In this document: positions 22,742 to 29,396 of the stretch, one piece after another | How the letters are laid out: each line of letters opens with the position of its first letter | Position numbering within the stretch: position 1 is the first letter of the stretch | Assembly (NCBI GenBank): GCA_003647275.1 | Contig: QMMN01000022.1 | Span: 1-38,830 of the forward strand | Source: Deltaproteobacteria bacterium | GTDB taxonomy: Bacteria; Desulfobacterota; Desulfobacteria; Desulfobacterales; C00003060 | Direction: 5' to 3' | DNA length: 38,830 bases | The notes under the pieces: model-generated | Told to the model about the DNA's origin: nothing | Seen by the model: the letters and a program-made list of their open reading frames with translations, nothing else | Databases searched by the model: none | Program-made: the position numbers and the translations under genes

Positions 22742-23767
22742 TCATGAGCCAAGATAGTTCTGTGCTAAAATCTCTGCAATTTGGACCGCATTGGTCGCCG
22801 CGCCCTTGCGGATATTGTCCGATACGATCCATAGATTGATCCCATTTGACACAGACTCATCCGCCCTGATACGACCCACAAAGGTTTCATCCCGACCCGC
22901 CGCATCAATAGCCATGGGATAAAGGTTCTTTGAGGGGTCATCCGCAACAATTACCCCTGGAGCATTTTCGAGCAAGGCTCGTACCTCCTCTGGAGTAATG
23001 GGATGGCGTGTCTCCACATTAACCGATTCTGAATGGCTGAAAAAGACCGGCACGCGTACAGTTGTCGCCGTAATCCCGATGGAATCATCCTCTAGGATCT
23101 TTCGGGTCTCGTTGACCATCTTCATCTCTTCCTTGGTATATCCATTGTCAAGGAAAACATCGATGTGCGGGAGGCAGTTAAAGGCGATCCTATGAGGATA
23201 GACTCTTTTTTCAGGCTCCAGGAAATTCAGAATAGCCTTCGTCTGGTTGTAAAGTTCGTCTATGGCCTTCTTGCCGGTGCCAGAGACCGCCTGATAGGTG
23301 GAAACCACGATCCGCTTGATGCCAACCTTCCTGTGAATGGGAGCCAGGGCCACCACCATCTGGATGGTAGAGCAATTCGGGTTCGCAATGATCCCCTTGT
23401 CGGCATACTTGGCCACAGCATGGGGATTCACCTCAGGAACGACTAAGGGAACATCAGGATCCATGCGCCAAGCTGCAGAATTGTCAACGACCACACATCC
23501 GTCTTTGGCTGCAAAGGGTGCATATTTTTGGCTGGTTGCCCCGCCAGCCGAAAAGATGCCGATGTCAACGCCCTTGAACGAGGTCTCGGTCAATGCCTCA
23601 ACCTGAACCTCCTCCCCCTTGAATCGGAGTTTTCGGCCTGCGGATCTGCTTGTTGCCAGTAATTTTAGATTGTTTACTGGAAAATTCCGCTCTTCCAGGC
23701 AGGTTATCATCTGATTTCCCACCGCCCCGGTCGCCCCGACCACTGCGACATTGAACAGTTTCCCCAT
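22742..23767 (-). CDS. asd: aspartate-semialdehyde dehydrogenase
   Basis: This enzyme reduces beta-aspartyl phosphate to aspartate semialdehyde with NADPH, feeding lysine, threonine, methionine and diaminopimelate synthesis. The 341 residues match the bacterial Asd family. The nucleotide-binding motif is VAVVGATGAVGNQM. The catalytic cysteine is Cys132 in NPNCSTIQM, and the active-site histidine lies in VETRHPITPEEV or the HPITPEE segment. FNCLPHIDVF and SVNVETRH are further family blocks. GGGAGG precedes ATG 23767. It follows leuB on the same strand, an arrangement also known in pseudomonads, but a repeat-rich gap of about 165 bases separates them here. Confidence 0.96.
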   Translation of the reverse strand: MGKLFNVAVVGATGAVGNQMITCLEERNFPVNNLKLLATSRSAGRKLRFKGEEVQVEALTETSFKGVDIGIFSAGGATSQKYAPFAAKDGCVVVDNSAAWRMDPDVPLVVPEVNPHAVAKYADKGIIANPNCSTIQMVVALAPIHRKVGIKRIVVSTYQAVSGTGKKAIDELYNQTKAILNFLEPEKRVYPHRIAFNCLPHIDVFLDNGYTKEEMKMVNETRKILEDDSIGITATTVRVPVFFSHSESVNVETRHPITPEEVRALLENAPGVIVADDPSKNLYPMAIDAAGRDETFVGRIRADESVSNGINLWIVSDNIRKGAATNAVQIAEILAQNYLGS

Positions 23768-23786
23768 TGTTGGCCTCCCCTCAACA

Positions 23787-23823
23787 GTGAAAGTGCCTAA
23801 AGTGAACTAAAGTGCCTAAAGTG
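23787..23823. repeat. CTAAAGTG-type dispersed repeat, copy 2
   Basis: AAAGTGCCTAAAGTG occurs twice in direct orientation around AACTAAAGTG. The 24 bases at 23791-23814 match 11229-11252 except at two positions. It lies just upstream of asd and abuts the repeat at 23822-23907. Confidence 0.7.
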
Positions 23824-23907
23824 GTTTCAAAATCTCTTTGCGAGCCAATTTTGACCATTTTGTGAAGTTCTTAGCGAAGCGAGAAGAGAGGTTTTGAAAT
23901 AGCTTCT
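23822..23907. repeat. TTTCAAAA-bounded inverted-repeat element, copy 1
   Basis: The left end GGTTTCAAAATCTC and the right end GAGGTTTTGAAATAGCTTCT are inverted repeats. The interior has AAGTTCTTAGCGAAGCG. A longer copy lies at 35733-35876. It sits between leuB and asd. Confidence 0.65.
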
Positions 23908-23934
23908 AAAGTTGTTAATCCAAAATCCCAATCG

Positions 23935-25005
23935 TCATGCTGCTTCTATAAAGTCGACAATCAAGTCCCCTACCTCGGACGTAGAATATCCCATCTGGCC
24001 CGCTGCCACACCTTTCAGGTCCTCCTGTAGGACCTTCATGACAGCCTTTTCGATGATCTGTGCGGCATCTGTTTCCCCTAATGTCTCAAGCATAAGCTGT
24101 GCGGCCAGGATGGCTGCAATGGGGTTGATGATGTTCTTCCCTGTATATTTTGGTGCCGAACCACCAATAGGTTCAAACATGGAGATCCCTTCAGGGTTGA
24201 TATTGGCCCCTGCTGTCACCCCCATGCCACCCTGGAGAATGGCTGCCAGGTCCGTAATAATATCACCGAACATGTTATCTGTCACAATGACATCAAACCT
24301 TTCCGGGTTTTTGATCATCCACATACACAACGCATCCACATGTACATAGTCGGTCTCAATATCCGGATAGGCCTGTGCTACCTCCTTGAACGTGCGTTCC
24401 CACAAATCAAAGGCATAGGTCAAAACATTGGTCTTGCCACACAGCGTCAATTTCTTAGCCCCATTGCGTCGCCTGCAGAGTTCAAAGGCATACCGAATGC
24501 AGCGTTCCACCCCCATCCTGGTATTGATCGATTCCTGAATAGCCACCTCCTGGGGCGTCCCGCGCCTCAGACATCCTCCTGCTCCCGCATACAGGCCTTC
24601 GGTATTTTCCCGAACGACCACAAAGTCAATGTCCTCAGGCCCCTTATCCTTCAAGGGAATCTCCACACCAGGATAAAGCTTTACAGGGCGCAGGTTCACA
24701 TATTGATCCAGCTCAAACCGAAGCTTTAAGAGGATCCCTTTCTCCAGTACACCAGGCGGCACCTCAGGATGACCAATCGCACCCAAATAAATTGCATGGC
24801 GCCCCCTTATCGCTTCAAGTACCTCATCAGGCAGGGTTTCTCCCGTCTTCTTGAAGTGTTCACCACCCAGGTCATAGGTGTAAAAAGAAAGCTGAAAGCC
24901 GTACTTTCGGGAGACGACATTAAGGACTTTTAGCCCCTCAGCGATCACCTCAGGGCCTGTGCCATCGCCCGGAATCACAGCGATATCATATTGCTTTTGT
25001 GTCAT
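23935..25005 (-). CDS. leuB: 3-isopropylmalate dehydrogenase (leucine biosynthesis)
   Basis: This cytoplasmic enzyme oxidatively decarboxylates 3-isopropylmalate in leucine biosynthesis. The 356 residues carry the beta-decarboxylating dehydrogenase motifs: IAVIPGDGTGPEV at the N-terminus, LRFELDQYVNLRPVKLYPG, VVVRENTEGLYAG, the metal-binding VTDNMFGDIITDLAA, and the nucleotide-binding EPIGGSAPKYTGKNIINPIA. Its ATG overlaps the leuD stop as ATGA, so translation is coupled. By sequence alone it could act on a related substrate, such as 3-methylmalate in the citramalate route to isoleucine or homoisocitrate, but its position after leuC and leuD supports the leucine role. No leuA is in the window. 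Confidence 0.9.
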   Translation of the reverse strand: MTQKQYDIAVIPGDGTGPEVIAEGLKVLNVVSRKYGFQLSFYTYDLGGEHFKKTGETLPDEVLEAIRGRHAIYLGAIGHPEVPPGVLEKGILLKLRFELDQYVNLRPVKLYPGVEIPLKDKGPEDIDFVVVRENTEGLYAGAGGCLRRGTPQEVAIQESINTRMGVERCIRYAFELCRRRNGAKKLTLCGKTNVLTYAFDLWERTFKEVAQAYPDIETDYVHVDALCMWMIKNPERFDVIVTDNMFGDIITDLAAILQGGMGVTAGANINPEGISMFEPIGGSAPKYTGKNIINPIAAILAAQLMLETLGETDAAQIIEKAVMKVLQEDLKGVAAGQMGYSTSEVGDLIVDFIEAA

Positions 25006-25505
25006 GGGTTTACGTGCACCTTTTTCTTAAGTATATATGGCATAAGCCCGCCAGCCTCAATCAGCTCCTGCATGAATGGCGGTATCGGGTTCGCAAAAAA
25101 TCGTTTTCCAATTGTATGGTCTATAATTTCGCCTGTATCTTGATCAACCGAGACCCGATCCCCATCCCGGATCCCCTGAAAGACCCCCGTGGATTCAAAA
25201 ATCGGAAGGCCCATGTTAAAGGCATTTCTGAAAAATATACGGGCAAAGCTTTCTGCGATCACGCATGCAATACCAACCCCTTTTATGGCCATCGGGGCAT
25301 GTTCCCGCGAGGAGCCGCAGCCGAAATTCTTTCCCGCCACGATAATATCTCCCGGCTGGACCTTTTGAGAAAATGTGGCATCTACCCCCTCCATGCAATG
25401 CTTGCCTAGTTCGCCCATGTCTGTGGTAACCAGGTAAGGGGCGGGGATAATCACATCCGTATCGATATTATCGCCAAACTTCCAGACAGTCCCTTCAAGC
25501 ACCAT
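25002..25505 (-). CDS. leuD: 3-isopropylmalate dehydratase small subunit
   Basis: LeuD forms the swivelling domain of isopropylmalate isomerase with LeuC. From ATG 25505 it has 167 residues, the size of the short LeuD/HacB class. Conserved segments are [32 protein letters not shown] and the C-terminal [19 protein letters not shown] at 25556 is in frame and has AAGGAG three bases upstream, but the resulting 17 extra residues do not resemble the family, so the shorter protein is preferred with some doubt. It overlaps leuB by four bases. A repeat element of about 130 bases lies between it and leuC, which is unusual for subunits that must be made together. Confidence 0.93.
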   Translation of the reverse strand: MVLEGTVWKFGDNIDTDVIIPAPYLVTTDMGELGKHCMEGVDATFSQKVQPGDIIVAGKNFGCGSSREHAPMAIKGVGIACVIAESFARIFFRNAFNMGLPIFESTGVFQGIRDGDRVSVDQDTGEIIDHTIGKRFFANPIPPFMQELIEAGGLMPYILKKKVHVNP

Positions 25506-25591
25506 AAGTCGTTTTCCGTATCCAGTCGCGGTTGCTCCGTCCCAGGCGGATCTCACCTGCTCCTTTTTAAGATTCGAGGACCGCTTCGCTC

Positions 25592-25723
25592 AAGGAGCGT
25601 TTCAGTTGAGGCAAAAGCCAGAAAATTCTGCCTCCAACCTCTAATGTCTTTCTCACATCTCAAGCCCGCCGCAGGCAAACGATCCTTCAGCGAAGTGCCC
25701 CTCAAGTCCGCAAGGACGCTCCT
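25592..25723. repeat. GGAGCG/CGCTCC-bounded dispersed repeat, copy B
   Basis: It begins AAGGAGCGTTTCAGTTGAGG and ends CAAGGACGCTCCT, two bases before the leuC stop codon. It resembles the element at 21194-21310 in its ends and in the GAAAATT-GCCTCCA-CCTC segment. It occupies most of the leuC-leuD gap. Confidence 0.5.
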
Positions 25724-25725
25724 AT

Positions 25726-26985
25726 TTACAGTTCTTCCGGACTCCCAATCCGCCCTAGTACAGCTGAGGCGGCCGCCACAGCAGGATTGGCAAGATAGAC
25801 CTCACTTGAGGGATGCCCCATGCGGCCCACAAAGTTACGATTGGTGGTGGCCACGGCCCGCTCTCCTGGCCCCAGGATTCCCATAAAACCACCCAGGCAC
25901 GGGCCGCAGGTGGGTGGGCTCACAATCCCCTTGGCTGATAGAAAAATCTCCAACAGCCCCTCGGCCATCGCCTGGCGGTAAATAGTAGGCGTCGCAGGCA
26001 CGATAATGAGACGTACATTGCTGTCGATCGTCCGGCCATTCAGGACACGAGCTGCCAGGCGAAGGTCATCAATCCGGCCGTTCGTACAAGACCCGATCAC
26101 CACCTGATCAATGGGAATCCTGTCTACCGATGAGATACTTCGGGTATTCTCGGGAAGATGGGGAAAGGCGACCTGGGGCTCGATGTCGGAGACATCGTAG
26201 GTCCTGACCTCTGCATAGGTAGCATCCGGGTCACTCGTATAGCATTTAAAGGAGCGTTTTGCCCGCGGCTTTATGTAATCGAGCGTTATTTCATCTGGTG
26301 AAATGATACCACTTTTGGCCCCCGCTTCAATCGCCATGTTGGCCATAGTCATTCGATCGGCCATGGGCAAGGCATTGATCACATCGCCTGCAAATTCCAT
26401 GGCTTTATATGTGGCGCCGTCAACTCCGATGTCACCAATGGTATAAAGAATCAAGTCCTTTCCGGTGACCCATTTCCTGCGCTGGCCATGATATACGAGC
26501 TTGATCGACTCGGGAACCTTAAACCAGATTTCACCCGTGATCATGGCTGCTGCGATGTCTGTACTTCCAACACCTGTTGCAAAGGCCCCCAATGCCCCAT
26601 AAGTGCATGTATGACTGTCGGCACCAATCACCACATCCCCGGGCAGTACCAAGCCTCGTTCTGGCAGGAGTACATGCTCAATCCCCATTTCACCAAGTTC
26701 AAAAAAATGCTTGATATGATATTTTCTGGCAAAATTGCGCATGGCCTGCACTTGAATAGCAGAGCGGACGTCCTTATTGGGTACAAAGTGATCTGGCACC
26801 AAGGCGATCTTTTCTGGGTCAAACACAGACGCCTCATCTGATTTTTCAAACAGATCAATGGCAATGGGAGCCGTAATATCGTTGGCCAGAGCCATATCGA
26901 TGCGAACAGTGATGAGTTCACCTGGTACCACAGTGTCGCGCCCTGCATGGGCAGCCAAAATCTTTTCCGTAATGGTTTGGGGCAT
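25726..26985 (-). CDS. leuC: 3-isopropylmalate dehydratase large subunit
   Basis: LeuC carries the [4Fe-4S] cluster of isopropylmalate isomerase. From ATG 26985 it has 419 residues, matching the shorter LeuC/HacA class found in archaea and many anaerobes. Cluster cysteines are visible in [13 protein letters not shown] and [10 protein letters not shown]. Other conserved blocks are [28 protein letters not shown] and [25 protein letters not shown]. The start lies two bases after the pssA stop, indicating co-transcription. A further 26 residues are open upstream inside pssA but are not family-like. The same protein class also isomerises methylmalate or homocitrate, so exact substrate use is inferred from the neighbouring leuD and leuB. 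Confidence 0.93.
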   Translation of the reverse strand: MPQTITEKILAAHAGRDTVVPGELITVRIDMALANDITAPIAIDLFEKSDEASVFDPEKIALVPDHFVPNKDVRSAIQVQAMRNFARKYHIKHFFELGEMGIEHVLLPERGLVLPGDVVIGADSHTCTYGALGAFATGVGSTDIAAAMITGEIWFKVPESIKLVYHGQRRKWVTGKDLILYTIGDIGVDGATYKAMEFAGDVINALPMADRMTMANMAIEAGAKSGIISPDEITLDYIKPRAKRSFKCYTSDPDATYAEVRTYDVSDIEPQVAFPHLPENTRSISSVDRIPIDQVVIGSCTNGRIDDLRLAARVLNGRTIDSNVRLIIVPATPTIYRQAMAEGLLEIFLSAKGIVSPPTCGPCLGGFMGILGPGERAVATTNRNFVGRMGHPSSEVYLANPAVAAASAVLGRIGSPEEL

Positions 26986-26987
26986 GC

Positions 26988-27770
26988 TTATACGGGCTCT
27001 TCGTGGGGTGTCTTGAGCCTGTCGCCAGAGGCCGCTTCGTCCTGGCGCTTCTTGCGAAGCCACAGGGTGGTGAAGGGGCCTGAAAGGACATAGCTCAGCA
27101 TGATAACAAAGAAGGTGATACTTGGTTCTGCCGCAATGACGATAAACAACAGGACGACAGACACCAACATGTTGAACTTCATCTTTTTAAACAACTCTGC
27201 CTGCTTAAAGCTATAATACTTGATCGTGCTGACCATCAAAAAGGACAAAACGTAGATCATGATCAAGATGGTCACGTGTTTAGTCGTCCCCGTCCAGCCA
27301 AAACGATAGAGGAGGAGAACCGTAGTAGCGATCATGAAGGCGGCCGCTGGAATCGGAAGTCCGTTAAAGTAATCACTACCAACCACATGGACCTGGGTAT
27401 TAAACCGTGCCAGTCGAAGCGTACCACAGGCGACGAAAAGTAGTGCTGCCAACCATCCCAATCTCCCGAAGGGCTGAAGGGCCCACAGATAAACCAGGAT
27501 GCCAGGAGCCACGCCAAAGGATATGGCATCGCACAGGGAATCATATTCAAGACCGAATCTGCTCACCGTGCGGGTGACTCGGGCGATCTTACCGTCCAGC
27601 GCATCAAACACGGCCGCCACCATTATAGCCATGGCCGCCTTCAAAAAGTGGCCCTGGATAGCACTAACAATGGCATAAAAGCCACAGAAAAGGTTGGCAG
27701 AGGTAAGAAGGTTCGGCAGGACATAGATCCCGCGCTGCAATTTCATTCTTTGTGAACGTTTTCTCTTCAT
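26988..27770 (-). CDS. pssA: CDP-diacylglycerol--serine O-phosphatidyltransferase
   Basis: PssA makes phosphatidylserine from CDP-diacylglycerol and L-serine in the inner membrane. The 260 residues contain the CDP-alcohol phosphotransferase motif D-G-x2-A-R-x8-G-x3-D-x3-D in [16 protein letters not shown] followed by LEYDSLCD. They also hold about six to eight hydrophobic helices, including [19 protein letters not shown] between two of them. This is the type II, integral-membrane form, unlike the Escherichia coli enzyme. Its ATG overlaps the psd stop (ATGA), and leuC starts two bases after its stop. Together with psd it completes phosphatidylethanolamine synthesis. Confidence 0.95.
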   Translation of the reverse strand: MKRKRSQRMKLQRGIYVLPNLLTSANLFCGFYAIVSAIQGHFLKAAMAIMVAAVFDALDGKIARVTRTVSRFGLEYDSLCDAISFGVAPGILVYLWALQPFGRLGWLAALLFVACGTLRLARFNTQVHVVGSDYFNGLPIPAAAFMIATTVLLLYRFGWTGTTKHVTILIMIYVLSFLMVSTIKYYSFKQAELFKKMKFNMLVSVVLLFIVIAAEPSITFFVIMLSYVLSGPFTTLWLRKKRQDEAASGDRLKTPHEEPV

Positions 27771-28531
27771 GATAGATGCGCCAATACCGATGTTCCGGCC
27801 AAGACCTTATCGCCTACAGACACAGCGGGAGCAGCGTCTGGCGGAAGATAGACATCCAAGCGAGACCCGAAACAGATCATACCAAATCGCGCCCCCCGGC
27901 TTAAGCGGTCTCCCTCGCGTATCTTGCAGATGATCCGTCTTGCAATGAGCCCTGCAACCTGAACAACAATCAGTCTGCGACCACCACTTATCTCCAGAGT
28001 CACTGCATTTCGTTCATTATCTCTCGAGGCCTTGTCCAGGTTAGCTGAAAAAAATTTGCCTGGATAGTAATTCACTTCAGTGACCTTCCCATGATCAGGT
28101 ATTCGGTTGACGTGAACGTTGAAGACGGACATAAAGATACTGATCTTAAGCATTTTTTCGGCGGAGAAATCACTCTCTTGCAAGACACCAACGTCCACGA
28201 TCTTGCCATCGGCCGGGGAGACCACGGCCCCTTCTTCGTCTGGAATGGCCCGTTCTGGATCCCTGAAAAAAAAACAAATAAAGAGGGTGACCGCCAAACA
28301 AAACAGGGTCAGCACGTGGAGTCCCAAAACGGCAAAAACGGCCGTTACAAGGGCCGATCCAAGTATGAGCGGGTAGCCCTCTCGGGCAACTGGAAGAACC
28401 CTTTGGTTGGCCAGCTCAGAACGCTCAGAATGGATCATTGAACCCACGGTTACAGCTACTCCCGCACCGAGACATTTGTCCTGTTTGATCTCTACGAATT
28501 TCCCCACCGTCTGTTCGGTGCAACTTCGCAT
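27767..28531 (-). CDS. psd: phosphatidylserine decarboxylase, short archaeal-type
   Basis: Psd decarboxylates phosphatidylserine to phosphatidylethanolamine using a self-generated pyruvoyl group. The frame gives 254 residues from ATG 28531. Comparison with the short Psd class (about 215-225 residues) suggests that translation may begin at ATG 28438, at MIHSERSELANQ. Neither start has a good ribosome site. Two hydrophobic helices (about 50-90) lead to FFRDPERAIPDEEGAVVSPADGKIV, ISIFMSVFNVHVNRIPDHG, KASRDNERNAV and the cleavage site FGSRLDVYLP, where the serine after glycine becomes the pyruvoyl group. The gene is first in a psd-pssA-leuC-leuD-leuB unit and has its own strong promoter. Confidence 0.92.
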   Translation of the reverse strand: MRSCTEQTVGKFVEIKQDKCLGAGVAVTVGSMIHSERSELANQRVLPVAREGYPLILGSALVTAVFAVLGLHVLTLFCLAVTLFICFFFRDPERAIPDEEGAVVSPADGKIVDVGVLQESDFSAEKMLKISIFMSVFNVHVNRIPDHGKVTEVNYYPGKFFSANLDKASRDNERNAVTLEISGGRRLIVVQVAGLIARRIICKIREGDRLSRGARFGMICFGSRLDVYLPPDAAPAVSVGDKVLAGTSVLAHLS

Positions 28532-28568
28532 TAAATTAAAAAGTCATGCTAAATTGTAAAAAAATTTT

Positions 28569-28596
28569 ATTATACTTTCTTTAGGCCTTTTGTCAA
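28569..28596 (-). promoter_or_regulatory. strong sigma70-like promoter of the psd-pssA-leuCDB operon, overlapping the tsaB stop
   Basis: On the minus strand TTGACA (28596-28591), a 16-base spacer and TATAAT (28574-28569) are both perfect consensus boxes. The -35 contains the TGA stop codon of tsaB (28595-28593). Transcription would start about 30 bases before the first possible psd start codon. Confidence 0.7.
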
Positions 28597-29294
28597 TAGG
28601 CGACACCCTTCTCGAGTTTTATTTCAGCATCCGATTTCCGGATATAATGGGGGACCAGCTGCGCAACATCCACAAGCTGACCATCTTGAATCTGTCTCAT
28701 CCCAATATAAGCCACCACCGAGGCCCGGATTGTGTTGAGATACGGTGGTGCAAAGTGCGCCAGCCTTCCAAGGGCATCCTTAATTAATTCTTTGTACACA
28801 TGTGCACCATCACCCACAAAGAGACACAAACCCTGAATCTGCTTCAGCCATTGCCTGGGTTCTACCGCACAATCTTCGACCACTCTTTCCCAGTCCATGT
28901 AACTGGCACATTCATAAAGGGCTGTGTAAATTTGTCCTTTACGAGCATCCAAGACCGGGCAAATGAGATGGGGAAAAGAAGGAAACTGGTAGGCCAGGGC
29001 ATCCAGCGTGGACACAGCTGTTACCGGCTTCTGGGTGGCAAACCCCAATCCCTTAACCGTGCTGACCCCGATCCGCAGACCTGTGAAGCTTCCCGGGCCC
29101 GTTGTTACGGCAAATCCCTCACATTCTCCAATTGTCAGGCCCGCCATCCAAAGGGTCATGTCTATGGCAGACATGAGGCGTTTTGCATGCGTCTGTGTGC
29201 TGGTCACTGCCACCTCGGCTAATACCGTATCGCCCTCCAAGATGGCCACGCTTCCTGTGGGGCCAGATGTATCAACTGCAAGGATTTTCATCAC
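28593..29294 (-). CDS. tsaB: TsaB, tRNA t6A37 threonylcarbamoyltransferase complex subunit
   Basis: TsaB is the scaffold partner of TsaD in threonylcarbamoylation of adenosine 37 of ANN-decoding tRNAs. The 233 residues match the family. The ASKHA-type N-terminus is MKILAVDTSGPTGSVAIL, followed by the conserved THAKRLMSAID and TGPGSFTGLRIGVSTVKGLGFA. PVLDARKGQIYTALYE is the next family block. A variable C-terminal domain ends in ...DVAQLVPHYIRKSDAE, as in TsaB generally. Two in-frame ATGs begin the gene. It lies about 100 bases after lon, with a perfect inverted repeat in between. Its stop codon is within the -35 of the psd promoter. TsaD, TsaE and TsaC are not in the window. Confidence 0.95.
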   Translation of the reverse strand: MMKILAVDTSGPTGSVAILEGDTVLAEVAVTSTQTHAKRLMSAIDMTLWMAGLTIGECEGFAVTTGPGSFTGLRIGVSTVKGLGFATQKPVTAVSTLDALAYQFPSFPHLICPVLDARKGQIYTALYECASYMDWERVVEDCAVEPRQWLKQIQGLCLFVGDGAHVYKELIKDALGRLAHFAPPYLNTIRASVVAYIGMRQIQDGQLVDVAQLVPHYIRKSDAEIKLEKGVAY

Positions 29295-29307
29295 TATTCA
29301 CGGTTAA

Positions 29308-29380
29308 GTCGTTAAAACGCTGATTACACTGATTAATCTGCGGACGCTGCAAAATCAATCGCAATCTGCGTTTTAACGAC
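29308..29380. repeat. perfect 13-bp inverted repeat with 47-base interior
   Basis: GTCGTTAAAACGC (29308-29320) and GCGTTTTAACGAC (29368-29380) are exact inverted repeats between lon and tsaB. The interior repeats CTGATTA-type motifs. The loop is too long and lacks a T-run for a normal terminator, so it looks like a small insertion with terminal inverted repeats. Confidence 0.65.
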
Positions 29381-29396
29381 TCGACCAAACATGTCC

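Noticed and set aside
29308-29380. Intrinsic terminator of lon
   Set aside because: The inverted repeat has a 47-base loop and no T-run after it on the minus strand.
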